64,000 nt of DNA from Opitutus terrae PB90-1. Its GTDB lineage: Bacteria; Verrucomicrobiota; Verrucomicrobiia; Opitutales; Opitutaceae. Position numbers and translations under genes: made by a program. The notes beneath the pieces were generated by a model that made no database searches, was not told the origin of the DNA, and saw only the letters and a list, made by a program, of their open reading frames with translations. Below, piece after piece: positions 51,018-58,686 of this stretch; within the stretch, counting starts at the first letter, position 1, and each line of letters opens with the position of its first letter. The DNA lies in assembly GCF_000019965.1 (NCBI RefSeq), contig NC_010571.1, positions 1,550,001 to 1,614,000 on the forward strand, read 5' to 3'.

Positions 51018-51704
51018 ATGTCATCCACACCGCCCGCCCCCGCTGCCCCCCACCGTGCCGAAATCGAGCACGTCGTGCGGCGGCTCCTTTACCAGCGGCT
51101 CGGTCAGCCGCTGCCACGTTCCGCCCGGGCGCCGCGACCGCTGATCGTCAACGTCAGCGCCCGGCACTGCCATCTCACCCCGCAGGCCGTCGAAACGCTT
51201 TTCGGCCGCGGTCACCAGCTCCAGCCGAAGAAATGGCTCTATCAGGCCGGCCAGTTCGCCGCCGAGGAGACCGTCACGCTCATCGGCCCGCGCAGCCGGG
51301 TCATCTCCAATCTCCGCATCCTGGGCCCCTGCCGCGATCTGAACCAGGTCGAGCTCGCCAATACCGATGCGATCTCGCTCGGTTTCGAGGCGCCGGTGCG
51401 CGCGTCCGGCGACATCAAAGGCACTCCCGGCTGCATGCTGATGGGCCCGGTCGGTTTCCTGGAGCTGCCGCAGGGCGTGATCCGCGCCGCGCCGCACGTG
51501 CACATGCACCCCGACGACGCCGCGTTTTACGGCGTGAAGCCTGGCAGTTTCATCCACCTCCGCGTCGGCGGCCCATGCGCGATGACGTTCGACCGGATGC
51601 TCGTGCGCGTTTCGCCCGATTTCAAACTCGAGGTGCACATCGACACCGATGAGGGCAACGCCTGCGGTCTCACCCCCGGCACGCCGTGCGAGCTCGTTCC
51701 CTGA
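51018..51704 (+). CDS. pduL: PduL-type phosphotransacylase of the microcompartment
   Basis: 228 residues. PduL swaps CoA for phosphate on an acyl-CoA; here it would turn lactoyl- or propionyl-CoA into acyl-phosphate and free CoA inside the shell. Zinc ligands are visible: H50 and H52 (VSARHCHL) and H160/H162/H164 (APHVHMHPDD). Residues 14-29 (AEIEHVVRRLLYQRLG) read as an amphipathic encapsulation-like helix before the double beta-barrel. It is the first gene of the operon after the operator, 205 bases downstream of deoR. The conserved C-terminal sequence EVHIDTDEGNACG fits the family. Confidence 0.95.
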   Translation: MSSTPPAPAAPHRAEIEHVVRRLLYQRLGQPLPRSARAPRPLIVNVSARHCHLTPQAVETLFGRGHQLQPKKWLYQAGQFAAEETVTLIGPRSRVISNLRILGPCRDLNQVELANTDAISLGFEAPVRASGDIKGTPGCMLMGPVGFLELPQGVIRAAPHVHMHPDDAAFYGVKPGSFIHLRVGGPCAMTFDRMLVRVSPDFKLEVHIDTDEGNACGLTPGTPCELVP

Positions 51705-51776
51705 CTTCGGCGCCTGCCGTAACCATCGCCTGCCTTTTTCTCCTGATCGTCCCAACCCAACTCAATCCCACGTCTC

Positions 51777-52049
51777 ATGAATGAATCCCTCGGCATGATC
51801 GAAACCAAGGGCTACGTTGGCTCCATCGAAGCCAGCGACGCCATGGTCAAAGCGGCCGGCGTCTCGCTCGCCCGCCAGGTCCAGATCGGTGGCGGCCTCG
51901 TCACCATCATCGTCAAAGGCGACGTCGGCAGCGTGAAAGCCGCCGTCGAAGCCGGCGCCGATGCCGCCAAGCGCGTCGGTGAACTCGTCTGCGCCCACGT
52001 CATCGCCCGCCCGCACGGCGAGCTGCTGAAACAATTCGGCTTGGCCTGA
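51777..52049 (+). CDS. BMC-H shell protein 1
   Basis: 90 residues forming one BMC-H domain, the hexameric tile of the shell. Clear landmarks: [20 protein letters not shown] at the start, the pore loop near [13 protein letters not shown] and the ARPHGELL C-terminal helix. The pore sequence [12 protein letters not shown] carries the usual small residues. It follows pduL by 72 bases, begins with CAACTCAATCCC-rich DNA, and is one of three BMC-H paralogues here. Its gene is the shortest of the three at the C-terminus. Confidence 0.97.
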   Translation: MNESLGMIETKGYVGSIEASDAMVKAAGVSLARQVQIGGGLVTIIVKGDVGSVKAAVEAGADAAKRVGELVCAHVIARPHGELLKQFGLA

Positions 52050-52054
52050 CCCAC

Positions 52055-52106
52055 GTAGGGCCGGCGCTCGCCGCCGGCCGCGGCTGCCGGCGAGCGGCAG
52101 CCCTAC
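52055..52106. repeat. GTAGGGCC...GCCCTAC palindromic repeat, between BMC-H genes
   Basis: GTAGGGCCGGCGCTCGCCGC to GCGGCAGCCCTAC, stem GCCGGCG...CGCCGGC, close copy of the repeats at 8282 and 56702. Confidence 0.75.
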
Positions 52107-52173
52107 AGTTCCCCTCCTCAACTCTTATCTATCAATTGTTCGTCCAACTCCGCCGCGTTCGCGGCGCTCTCCC

Positions 52174-52452
52174 ATGGCACAAGAAGCTCTCGGCATGATT
52201 GAAACCAAAGGCCTCTGCGCTCTCCTCGAGGCCTCCGACGCCGCCCTCAAGGCGGCCAACGTTACGATGACCGGCTACGAAGCGATTGGCTCGGGCCACG
52301 TCGCCGGATTTTTCCGCGGCGACGTCGCGTCCCTCAAAGCCGCCGTCGATGCCGGCGCCGAAGCCGCCAAGCGCGTCGGCGAGGTCATCGCGGTCCAGGT
52401 GATTCCGCGGCCGCACGACGAGCTCAGCAACCTCGGCAAGTGGCTCGCGTGA
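52174..52452 (+). CDS. BMC-H shell protein 2
   Basis: 92 residues, single BMC-H domain. Begins [20 protein letters not shown]; core contains [19 protein letters not shown] and [15 protein letters not shown]. Differs from shell protein 1 at the pore region (GSGHVAG against GGGLVTI), so pores would differ in charge and size. It follows a GTAGGGCC repeat by about 70 bases. The two neighbouring genes are likely an old tandem duplication. Confidence 0.97.
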   Translation: MAQEALGMIETKGLCALLEASDAALKAANVTMTGYEAIGSGHVAGFFRGDVASLKAAVDAGAEAAKRVGEVIAVQVIPRPHDELSNLGKWLA

Positions 52453-52484
52453 TCAGCTTGGCGCATTAACGACGCCGTTTGGTT

Positions 52485-52532
52485 GTAGCCGGGGTCGTCG
52501 ACCCCGGCACCGGGCTCAACGAGCCCGGCTAC
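52485..52532. repeat. GTAGCCGGG...CCCGGCTAC palindrome
   Basis: GTAGCCGGGGTCGTCGACCC at the left, GAGCCCGGCTAC at the right; halves GCCGGGGTCGTCGACCCCGGC and GGGCTCAACGAGCCC are themselves palindromes. A degenerate copy lies inside the aldolase gene at 57439-57502. Confidence 0.7.
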
Positions 52533-52545
52533 ATCCGACCCTCCC

Positions 52546-53838
52546 TTGAAACTCCTCGTCGCCAATCTCGGCTCCACGTCGTTCAAATACCGGCTGTTTT
52601 CGCTCAACGGCGAACAGGCGGCATTGCTCGCACGCGGTGGCAGCGAACGCGTCACGGACTACGGCGCGGCGATCGATCACGCCCTGGGCGAGCTCGCTCG
52701 GGGCGGCCACGTGCAGCGCGGGGAGGAATTGGACGGCGTTGGGTTCAAGACCGTCTTCGGCGGCGAACTCACCGGCTGTGTACTCGCCGACGAGCGCGTC
52801 GAGCAGGCGCTGCTCGACACCGCCGATCTCGCACCGGCGCACAATCCGCCGTATGCCGCGGGACTGAAACTCTTCCGCGAGCGGCTGCCGTCGGTGCCGC
52901 GCGTGGCGCTGTTCGAGACCGCGTTTTATCAGTGGGTGCCGGATTATGCGCGCCGCTACGCGGTGCCCGAAGCCTGGCACGCGGCCGGCATTCGCCGCTT
53001 CGGTTTTCACGGCGCCAGTCACAAGTTCGTCGCGGAGCGCTCCGCCGAGCTGCTCGCTCGCGATGAAGTCGCCGCCGTCGCGCGCCGGCTTTACCTCGAC
53101 GGTCCCCGTCCGATCGCCGGCGCGCCGCTGCGCGTGATTTCCTGCCATCTCGGCGGCTCGAGCTCCGTCACCGCGATCGTCGACGGCGTCGCGGTGGGGA
53201 CGAGCATGGGCCTGAGCCCGCAATCCGGACTGGTGCAAAGCACGCGCGTGGGCGATCTCGATTCCGCCGCGCTCGGCTGCGCCATGCGCCGGCTCCAGCT
53301 CGCGCCCGCCGACGCCGAACGGCAGTTGGTAAAAGACAGCGGACTGCTCGGGCTCTCCGGCGTGAGCGGCGACCTGCGCGACATTCGCGCCGCTGCGGAT
53401 CAGGGCAACGCCCGAGCCCAGCTCGCGATCGACGTCTTCATCCACAGCATCCGCCACTGGATCGGCGCGTTCTGGTTCGAACTCGGCGGCTGCGACGCGC
53501 TCGTGTTCACCGGTGGCATCGGAGAAAACAACCCCTGGCTGCGCGAGGCCGTCTGCACCGGGCTGTGCGATCTCGGTCTCTTCCTCGACCCCGACGCCAA
53601 CGCGTCGTCACCGCCGGAGTTCAACCTCGCGGATCCGGATTCGCGCACGCGCGTGCTCGTCATTCCGGCGAACGAAGAACTGGTCGTCGCCCGCGAAGCC
53701 GCCCGGCTGATCGCCGCGCGAGCAATTCCGGCAGGGCCGCCGCTTGCCGCCGAGCCGCGACTGCCCGTGGACGGCAACCCTCCGACTCTTGACTCTCAAC
53801 TCTCAACTCCTCGTTCAACTCTCAGCTCTAGACTCTGA
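52546..53838 (+). CDS. ackA: Acetate/propionate kinase homologue
   Basis: 430 residues from a TTG start ([16 protein letters not shown]). Acetokinase fold with [22 protein letters not shown] and [13 protein letters not shown] landmarks; it would make acid plus ATP from acyl-phosphate, here probably lactate or acetate, on the cytoplasmic side. No encapsulation helix is evident. Odd: residues about 411-430 ([17 protein letters not shown]) are encoded by the CT-rich repeat that otherwise lies between BMC genes, so the normal C-terminus was probably near residue 400 and the repeat extended the frame. It lies between two shell genes with small gaps, so co-transcription is likely. Confidence 0.92.
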   Translation: MKLLVANLGSTSFKYRLFSLNGEQAALLARGGSERVTDYGAAIDHALGELARGGHVQRGEELDGVGFKTVFGGELTGCVLADERVEQALLDTADLAPAHNPPYAAGLKLFRERLPSVPRVALFETAFYQWVPDYARRYAVPEAWHAAGIRRFGFHGASHKFVAERSAELLARDEVAAVARRLYLDGPRPIAGAPLRVISCHLGGSSSVTAIVDGVAVGTSMGLSPQSGLVQSTRVGDLDSAALGCAMRRLQLAPADAERQLVKDSGLLGLSGVSGDLRDIRAAADQGNARAQLAIDVFIHSIRHWIGAFWFELGGCDALVFTGGIGENNPWLREAVCTGLCDLGLFLDPDANASSPPEFNLADPDSRTRVLVIPANEELVVAREAARLIAARAIPAGPPLAAEPRLPVDGNPPTLDSQLSTPRSTLSSRL

Positions 53839-53875
53839 GCTCCGGACTCTTCCTCAACCCTCAACTCTCAACTCC
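53784..53875 (+). repeat. CT-rich module spanning the ackA stop
   Basis: CTCTCAACTCTCAACTCCTC, then CTCAGCTCTAGACTCT, then CTCAACTCTCAACT, straddling the last 18 codons of ackA and ending 7 bases before the next BMC-H ATG. Confidence 0.8.
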
Positions 53876-53881
53876 AACATC

Positions 53882-54175
53882 ATGTCCCAACCCGCCCTCG
53901 GTCTCCTCGAAACGCGCGGTCTCACGGCGCTCGTCGCCGGTACCGACGCCATGCTCAAGTCTGCCAACGTCACGCTCGTCGGTCCGATGAAACAGGTCGG
54001 CAACGCGCTCGTGACCGCGGTTGTCACCGGCGATGTCGCCGCCGTCAAGGCCGCGACCGAAGCCGGCGCCGCCGCCGCCCGCCAATACGGCGAGGTCGTC
54101 ACCGTGCAGGTGATCGCCCGGCCGCACGACGACATCGCCAGCGTTCTCCCGAAAGCGCCCGCTGCCAAAAAGTGA
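53882..54175 (+). CDS. BMC-H shell protein 3
   Basis: 97 residues, single BMC-H domain. Begins [20 protein letters not shown]; core has [19 protein letters not shown] and ends [20 protein letters not shown] with a short Lys-rich tail. The pore segment ([11 protein letters not shown]) differs from the two other hexamer proteins. The ATG follows the CT-rich module directly and has no Shine-Dalgarno sequence. A GTAGGGCG repeat starts at its stop codon. Confidence 0.97.
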   Translation: MSQPALGLLETRGLTALVAGTDAMLKSANVTLVGPMKQVGNALVTAVVTGDVAAVKAATEAGAAAARQYGEVVTVQVIARPHDDIASVLPKAPAAKK

Positions 54176-54177
54176 GG

Positions 54178-54252
54178 GTAGGGCGCGTTAGCCTTAACGC
54201 ACCGCTCCCTTCTCGCACGCGCGACGGCGGCTTAAGGACAAGCCGCCCTACC
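54178..54252. repeat. GTAGGGCG...CGCCCTACC repeat after BMC-H 3
   Basis: GTAGGGCGCGTTAGCCTTAA at the left and AGCCGCCCTACC at the right, with inner TTAACGC...GGCTTAAGG stems. Starts within two bases of the BMC-H stop. Confidence 0.75.
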
Positions 54253-54260
54253 GCCTCGCC

Positions 54261-54362
54261 CTCAACTCCAGTCTCCCCGGCCTTCGCCCGGTTCAGGGTC
54301 TCCGATTCTCAACCCTCAACTCGCTCCGAGCTCTCAGCTCTAGACTCTCGGCTCTCAGCTCA
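54261..54362 (+). repeat. CT-rich module before BMC-P 1
   Basis: CTCAACTCC, then CTCAACCCTCAACTCGC, then AGCTCTCAGCTCTAGACTCT and GGCTCTCAGCT, ending 7 bases before the ATG at 54369. Confidence 0.8.
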
Positions 54363-54368
54363 TTCCCC

Positions 54369-54668
54369 ATGTTCCTCGCCCGCGTCATCGGCTCCGTGGT
54401 CTCCACCAAAAAGGACGAGACCATGCGCGGCCGAAAACTCCTGCTCCTTCGTCCGATGCTGATCGACGAAGCGAATCCCGCCGCGTTCAAACCCGGCGCG
54501 AACACCGTGGTCGCGGTGGATGCCGTCGGTGCCGGCACTGGCGATCTCGTGCTGTTCTGCCAAGGTAGCTCCGCCCGCCAGGCCACCGGCATGAAGACGC
54601 TGCCGATCGACGCCGCCGTCGTCGGCCACGTCGACACCGTCGAGGTCATGGGCAAGCGGATCGCGTAA
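54369..54668 (+). CDS. BMC-P (EutN/CcmL) vertex shell protein 1
   Basis: 99 residues, single EutN/CcmL domain; five copies form the pentamer at shell vertices. Landmarks: MFLARVIGSVVSTKKDET, RPMLIDEANPAAF, VAVDAVGAGTGDLVLFCQGS and VVGHVDTVEVMGK. It is one of three BMC-P genes here, the usual number in this BMC class. No Shine-Dalgarno; CT-rich module ends just before it. A GTAGGGCG repeat follows 10 bases after its stop. Confidence 0.97.
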   Translation: MFLARVIGSVVSTKKDETMRGRKLLLLRPMLIDEANPAAFKPGANTVVAVDAVGAGTGDLVLFCQGSSARQATGMKTLPIDAAVVGHVDTVEVMGKRIA

Positions 54669-54677
54669 CTTCAGGAG

Positions 54678-54731
54678 GTAGGGCGAACCGTCCCGGTGAG
54701 CCGCGGCTCGGCGAGGACGCCTCGCCCTACC
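54678..54731. repeat. GTAGGGCG...CGCCCTACC repeat after BMC-P 1
   Basis: GTAGGGCGAACCGTCCC at the left and GCCTCGCCCTACC at the right. Lies between BMC-P 1 and the CT-rich module before the aldehyde dehydrogenase. Confidence 0.7.
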
Positions 54732-54740
54732 AGCACTTCG

Positions 54741-54779
54741 CTCGCTCTCAGCTCTAGACTCTCCGCTCTAAGCTCTCAT
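54741..54779 (+). repeat. CT-rich module before the aldehyde dehydrogenase
   Basis: CTCGCTCTCAGCTCTAGACT then CTCCGCTCTAAGCTCTCATT, ending 4 bases before the ATG. Confidence 0.8.
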
Positions 54780-54783
54780 TTCC

Positions 54784-56283
54784 ATGCCTTCCCTCCCGAT
54801 CGACGAAACTCTCGTCCGCAGCGTCGTTGAAGAAGTTGTCCGCGCGTTCGCGCGCAACGGCGGCACGATCGGAACGGCTTCCGCTTCGACCGCCGCCGCT
54901 CCGTCCCGCGCTGGCGCCGGTCCCGCGCTCGTTTCGACTCGCAACTCGGGTCCGCGTTACGGCGTGTTTCAGGACGTTCCCTCCGCCGTTGCTGCCGCCC
55001 AGGCCGCCTACCTGCAGCTCTGCGTGAAAGGGGTCGCCGCGCGCGCCAAGGTCGTCGAGATCGTCAAAGCCCTCGCGACGCAAAACGCCGAGGAGTGGGG
55101 CAAGTTCGAGTTCGCCGAGACCAAGATCGGCCGGCTCGACCACAAGATCGAAAAGCTCCAGATCGTGAAACTCGTGCCCGGCGTCGAGTGGCTGCACCCC
55201 GACGCGCGCAGCGGCGATCACGGCATCACGCTCGAGGAATACACGCCGTTTGGCGTCATCGCCGCGATCCTGCCGATGACGCATTCGATCCCCACGCTGT
55301 CCGGCAACATCATCAACATCGTCGCCGCCGGCAACGCGGTGATCTTCAACCCGCACCCGGGTGGCGCGCGCTCGGCCGCGCTCGCGGTCCGCGCCTACAA
55401 CGAGGCGATCACTGCCGCCACCGGCATCGAGAATCTCGTCTGCACGATCGAGCAGCCGACCCTCGAGTCGTTCGACGCGCTTTGCCAGGCGCCCGAGGTC
55501 CGCGTGCTCTGCGTCACCGGCGGCCCGGCCGTCGTCGCCGCCGCGATGAAGTCCGGCAAACGCGCGATCTGCGCCGGCCCGGGCAATCCGCCCGTGCTGG
55601 TCGACGACACCGTCAATTTCGACAAGGCTGCGCGCGATATCATTCAGGGCGCCGCCTACGACAACAACCTGCTCTGCGTCGGCGAAAAAGAGGTGTTCGT
55701 CCTCGACAAGGTCGCGGACAAGTTGATCTCCGCCTTCGCGCGCAACGGCGCCCGGCAGCTCAACAGCTCGCAGCTCGAACGGCTCACCGCCGCCGCCTTC
55801 ACCAACAAGCCTGACGCCGGCGGCTGCTCGCACCCCGTGCTCAACCGCAGCTTCGTCGGCGTCGACGCCGCCGTCCTCGCGCGGCACGCCGGCACCGAGG
55901 TCCCCGCCAACACGCCGCTGCTCTTCGCCGAAACCGACGCGAATCACGCCTTCGTGATTGAGGAGCAGATGATGCCGATGATTCCGATCGTCCGCGTGAA
56001 GTCGGTCGAGGAAGGCGTCGCCGCCGCAGTGAAAGCCGAGCACGGCTACAAGCACTCCGCGATCATCCACTCGCTTAACGTTGATCACATGACGATGATG
56101 GCCCGCGCGCTCGACACGACCGTGTTCATCAAGAACGGCCCGTGCGTCGCCGGCCTCGGCCTCGGCGGCGAAGGCTATCTCAGCTACTCGATCGCCACCA
56201 CCACCGGCGAGGGCATCACCACGCCACGCACCTTCACCCGCACGCGCCGCTGCGTGATGGTCGACAACCTCCGGATCTACTAA
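54784..56283 (+). CDS. CoA-acylating aldehyde dehydrogenase (PduP-like), encapsulated
   Basis: 499 residues. Oxidises an aldehyde with CoA and NAD+ to an acyl-CoA; with a rhamnose or fucose feed the aldehyde would be L-lactaldehyde. Residues 5-21 (PIDETLVRSVVEEVVRAF) form a typical encapsulation helix, followed by an Ala/Ser-rich linker (TASASTAAAPSRAGAG). The catalytic Cys is C298 in NNLLCVGEKEV; TGGPAVVAAAMKSGKRA and CAGPGNPPVLVDD are NAD-binding-side landmarks. It is the central enzyme of the organelle. The start directly follows the CT-rich module. Closest in style to BMC aldehyde dehydrogenases of planctomycetes, judged by the linker and helix. Confidence 0.95.
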   Translation: MPSLPIDETLVRSVVEEVVRAFARNGGTIGTASASTAAAPSRAGAGPALVSTRNSGPRYGVFQDVPSAVAAAQAAYLQLCVKGVAARAKVVEIVKALATQNAEEWGKFEFAETKIGRLDHKIEKLQIVKLVPGVEWLHPDARSGDHGITLEEYTPFGVIAAILPMTHSIPTLSGNIINIVAAGNAVIFNPHPGGARSAALAVRAYNEAITAATGIENLVCTIEQPTLESFDALCQAPEVRVLCVTGGPAVVAAAMKSGKRAICAGPGNPPVLVDDTVNFDKAARDIIQGAAYDNNLLCVGEKEVFVLDKVADKLISAFARNGARQLNSSQLERLTAAAFTNKPDAGGCSHPVLNRSFVGVDAAVLARHAGTEVPANTPLLFAETDANHAFVIEEQMMPMIPIVRVKSVEEGVAAAVKAEHGYKHSAIIHSLNVDHMTMMARALDTTVFIKNGPCVAGLGLGGEGYLSYSIATTTGEGITTPRTFTRTRRCVMVDNLRIY

Positions 56284-56438
56284 ACCGCCACGCCCGCGAC
56301 CGCCCACTCGTTCTCCCGCCAACTCAACTCCGACCTAACAACTGCAACCTTTTGGGGGCACTGCTTGCGGCTGCCGACGCGGCCCAAGGTCCGCACCCTA
56401 CCGCCGAATTCGCCGAAACCGATCTCCGATCTCCGACC

Positions 56439-56705
56439 ATGAACTACGCCCGTATTGACGGCACGATCGTCGCCTCCGCCTGCCATCGCAGCATGGGCGG
56501 CACGCGCACGGTCATCTGTCAGCCGATCGATGCGGAAGGCCGGGACGAAGGAGCACCGATTCTCGCGGTCGATCCGCTCGGCGCCGGCTTGCACGAGGTC
56601 GTGATCCTCTCGACCGACGGCTCGGCCACGCGCGAGTTCGTGCGCGATCCGAAATCCCCGCTCCGCAACCTGATCATCGGGATCGTCGATCCGACGGCAA
56701 CGTAG
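56439..56705 (+). CDS. BMC-P vertex shell protein 2
   Basis: 88 residues, single EutN/CcmL domain: MNYARIDGTIVASACHRSMG, VDPLGAGLHEVVILSTDGS, RNLIIGIVDPTAT. Shorter N-terminal strand than BMC-P 1. The stop codon TAG is the TAG of a GTAGG-type repeat that begins immediately, so the repeat provides the stop. The 155-base gap upstream holds CAACTCAACTCC-type DNA and no gene. Confidence 0.95.
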   Translation: MNYARIDGTIVASACHRSMGGTRTVICQPIDAEGRDEGAPILAVDPLGAGLHEVVILSTDGSATREFVRDPKSPLRNLIIGIVDPTAT

Positions 56706-56754
56706 GTCCGGCGCTTGCCGCCGGCCGCGGCTACCGGCAAGCGGCCGCCCTACC
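56702..56754. repeat. GTAGGTCC...CCCTACC palindromic repeat, donates a stop codon
   Basis: GTAGGTCCGGCGCTTGCCGC to GCCGCCCTACC; 56703-56705 is the TAG stop of the shell gene. Near copy of 52055 and 8282. Confidence 0.75.
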
Positions 56755-56820
56755 GCTCTCAACTCTCAACCTTAACTCTCAACCGGCTCCAGCTCTCAGC
56801 TCTAGACACTCAGCTCTCAG
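56755..56820 (+). repeat. CT-rich module before BMC-P 3
   Basis: CTCTCAACTCTCAACCTTAA, CTCTCAACCGGC, AGCTCTCAGCTCTAGACACT and CAGCTCTCAG, ending 9 bases before the ATG. Confidence 0.8.
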
Positions 56821-56829
56821 TAAATCTCC

Positions 56830-57210
56830 ATGCGCCTCGGCATCGTCATCGGTCGCGTCACGCTCACGCAAAAGGAGCCCGTCTACAACGGCGGCCGTTT
56901 GCTGATCGTGCAGCCATGGACCCGCGCCGAGTTCGCCGCTGCGTCCGCCGATCGTTCTGGAGACGCGACGCCCTCGTCGCGTCCCATCGGGTCCAACATA
57001 GCCCTTCCGCTGCCGAAGGGTTCCAGCGTCATCGTCTATGACGAACTCGGCGCCGGCATCGGCAGCATCATCGGCTTCACCGAAGGCGCCGAAGCGACCA
57101 TGCCCTTCACCGGCGATGCGCCCGTCGACGCCTACTGCGCCTGCATCGTCGATCAGGTGGATTATCAACCGCCAGCCGCCGCCAACCCAGTCGATAGGGC
57201 GGCTCTGTGA
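56830..57210 (+). CDS. BMC-P vertex shell protein 3 with an inserted repeat peptide
   Basis: 126 residues, longer than the 88 and 99 of its paralogues. The EutN/CcmL pattern is visible at both ends: MRLGIVIGRVTLTQKEPVYN, and PLPKGSSVIVYDELGAGIGS with the final IVDQVDYQPP. Between, residues 41-56 (AASADRSGDATPSSRP and on) have no counterpart; they are encoded by DNA containing GACGCGAC-6-GTCGCGTC (56962-56983), an 8-base hairpin of an interspersed type. The insertion lies in the loop between the first strands and would stand out from the pentamer, so a functional vertex is still possible. A GGACGCCTC/GAGGCGTCC hairpin follows the stop. Confidence 0.9.
   Translation: MRLGIVIGRVTLTQKEPVYNGGRLLIVQPWTRAEFAAASADRSGDATPSSRPIGSNIALPLPKGSSVIVYDELGAGIGSIIGFTEGAEATMPFTGDAPVDAYCACIVDQVDYQPPAAANPVDRAAL
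56962..56983. repeat. Hairpin repeat inside the third BMC-P gene
   Basis: GACGCGAC and GTCGCGTC, perfect 8-base arms with a 6-base loop, in frame. The related GGGACGCGACGCCCTC occurs before the GH16 gene near 22833. Confidence 0.65.
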
Positions 57211-57229
57211 GCCATCCGTAGCCATTCGC

Positions 57230-57250
57230 GGACGCCTCGGAGAGGCGTCC
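57230..57250. repeat. Hairpin after the third BMC-P gene
   Basis: GGACGCCTC, 3-base loop, GAGGCGTCC: perfect 9-base stem, 19 bases after the BMC-P stop. Confidence 0.75.
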
Positions 57251-57253
57251 CCA

Positions 57254-57288
57254 CCTCTCTCAATCCTCATCTCTCAACTCTCAACTTT
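57254..57288 (+). repeat. CT-rich module before the aldolase
   Basis: CTCTCTCAATCCTCATCTCT then CAACTCTCAACTTTCC, ending 3 bases before the aldolase ATG. Confidence 0.75.
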
Positions 57289-57291
57289 CCG

Positions 57292-58488
57292 ATGCCACAA
57301 GTTCTCACCGCTCGCGAAGTCCAGGACCTCGTCCGCGCCGGGCAGCCCGTGCCGGAAGGCGCGCTGCTGACGCCGTCCGCCCGCGACTTCCTCGAAGATC
57401 ACAAACGCACCGCCCGCGGCTCGTCGCGTCCCGCTCCTGTAGCCGGGTTCGTCGAACCCCGCTCGGCACCCTCCACCACGGGCTCATCGAGGCCGGCCAC
57501 AGCAGCACTCACCGTGGTTCCGGCCGCAGGTCTCTCAACCCTCAACTCTCAACTCTCAACTTCCTCGGCCCCGGCCACGCCCGACTACGAGTTTCGCTGG
57601 ACGCCCGGCTCCGATCCAAAGACGCCCGCCGAGATCGAGCGGTTCTTCCGCTCCGAGCCGATCGAAATCCTCAAGCGCAGGATCTGCGACATTGGCCGTC
57701 GGCTCTGGCTGAAGGACTACACCGACGGCAACGGCGGCAACATCACCATCCGCGTCGGTGACAACCTCGCGCTCTGCACGCCCACGCTCATCTGCAAGGG
57801 CTTCATGACGCCCGAGGACATGTGCCTCGTCGACCTCGACGGCAACCAGCTCGCCGGCACGCGCGTCCGCACGAGCGAAGCGAAGACGCATTTCGGGATC
57901 ATGAAACGGCAGCCCGCCGCGAAGGCCTGCGTGCACGCGCACCCGCCACACGCCACCGCGTTCGCGATCTCCAACGCGAAGATTCCTTCGGCCCTCATTC
58001 CGGAAGCGGAGGTGTTCCTTGGCCGGATCGGCATCGCCCAGTACGAAACGCCCGGCACGCCCGCCAATGCCGAGGAAGTCGGCCGCGTCGGCGTCGATCA
58101 CCAGGCGGTGCTCATGCAGAATCACGGCGTGATCGTGTGGGGCAAGGACGTCGAGGACGCCTACTGGAAAATGGAGAACATCGACGCCTATTGCCGCACG
58201 ATCGCGATCGCCGCGGGGCTCGGCACAGGCCTGCATCGTTTCGGTCCCGACAAGCTCAAGGATCTCATCGCCCTCCGCCAGAAGCTCGGCATGCCGGATC
58301 CGCGCGCGAACTTAAAGGAAGCGGAACTCTGCGACGACAACAGCGAGTTTCGCCCCGCCGTCGTCTGCCAGACTCCCGCCGGCTCGCTCGCCGCGCCCGC
58401 GGGCAACGAACCCGCCGCCAATCCCGAAGTCGAAGCGCTCGTGCAGAGACTCACCGAGGAGATCCTGCGCCAGCTGCAGAACAAGTAG
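57292..58488 (+). CDS. Class II aldolase (rhamnulose/fuculose-1-phosphate), encapsulated at both ends
   Basis: 398 residues. Zinc-dependent cleavage of a 6-deoxyketose-1-phosphate to DHAP and L-lactaldehyde, the entry step into the shell. Zinc ligands H215, H217 (HAHPPH) and H278 (QNHGV) are visible. Two amphipathic helices can target the shell: residues 4-19 (VLTAREVQDLVRAGQ) and the last 20 (EVEALVQRLTEEILRQLQNK). Odd: between the N-terminal helix and the catalytic core (from DYEFRW near 96) the linker is built from interspersed repeats in frame: residues 50-71 from a GTAGCCGGG palindrome and residues 82-91 (LSTLNSQLST) from the CT-rich module. So repeat DNA became linker peptide without breaking the frame. 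Confidence 0.93.
   Translation: MPQVLTAREVQDLVRAGQPVPEGALLTPSARDFLEDHKRTARGSSRPAPVAGFVEPRSAPSTTGSSRPATAALTVVPAAGLSTLNSQLSTSSAPATPDYEFRWTPGSDPKTPAEIERFFRSEPIEILKRRICDIGRRLWLKDYTDGNGGNITIRVGDNLALCTPTLICKGFMTPEDMCLVDLDGNQLAGTRVRTSEAKTHFGIMKRQPAAKACVHAHPPHATAFAISNAKIPSALIPEAEVFLGRIGIAQYETPGTPANAEEVGRVGVDHQAVLMQNHGVIVWGKDVEDAYWKMENIDAYCRTIAIAAGLGTGLHRFGPDKLKDLIALRQKLGMPDPRANLKEAELCDDNSEFRPAVVCQTPAGSLAAPAGNEPAANPEVEALVQRLTEEILRQLQNK
57439..57502. repeat. Degenerate GTAGCCGGG palindrome inside the aldolase gene
   Basis: GTAGCCGGGTTCGTCGAACC ... CGGGCTCATCGAGGCCGGCC, the same plan as the intergenic copy at 52485-52532. Encodes PVAGFVEPRSAPSTTGS in frame. Confidence 0.75.
57535..57562 (+). repeat. 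CT-rich module inside the aldolase gene
   Basis: CTCAACCCTCAACTCTCAAC and CTCAACT, read as LSTLNSQLST. It is identical in type to the modules that precede start codons. Confidence 0.8.
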
Positions 58489-58505
58489 CGGAACGCGACA
58501 CACCC

Positions 58506-58591
58506 CGGCGCTTCGCGCCACCCCTCTCCGGAGGGGATTGGTCGTGAATTGTCGCTTGCGATCCCCTTGAGAGGGGTGCCCGAAGGGCGGG
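58506..58591. repeat. Long inverted repeat before the dehydrogenase gene
   Basis: CACCCCTCTCCGGAGGGGAT and its counterpart ATCCCCTTGAGAGGGGTG pair across a 20-base loop, extended by GGCGCTTCG/CGAAGGGCG ends. No coding content. Confidence 0.65.
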
Positions 58592-58624
58592 ATGTGTTGC
58601 CATCGGCCCTCCCCAGCGTCGTCG

Positions 58625-58678
58625 GCTCTCAACTCTCAACCCTCAACTTTTCCTCGGCCAAGCTCTCAGCTCTTGGCC
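58625..58678 (+). repeat. CT-rich module before the dehydrogenase gene
   Basis: GGCTCTCAACTCTCAACCCT, CAACTTTTCC and AGCTCTCAGCTCTTGG, ending 9 bases before the ATG at 58687. Confidence 0.8.
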
Positions 58679-58686
58679 TTCTTCGC

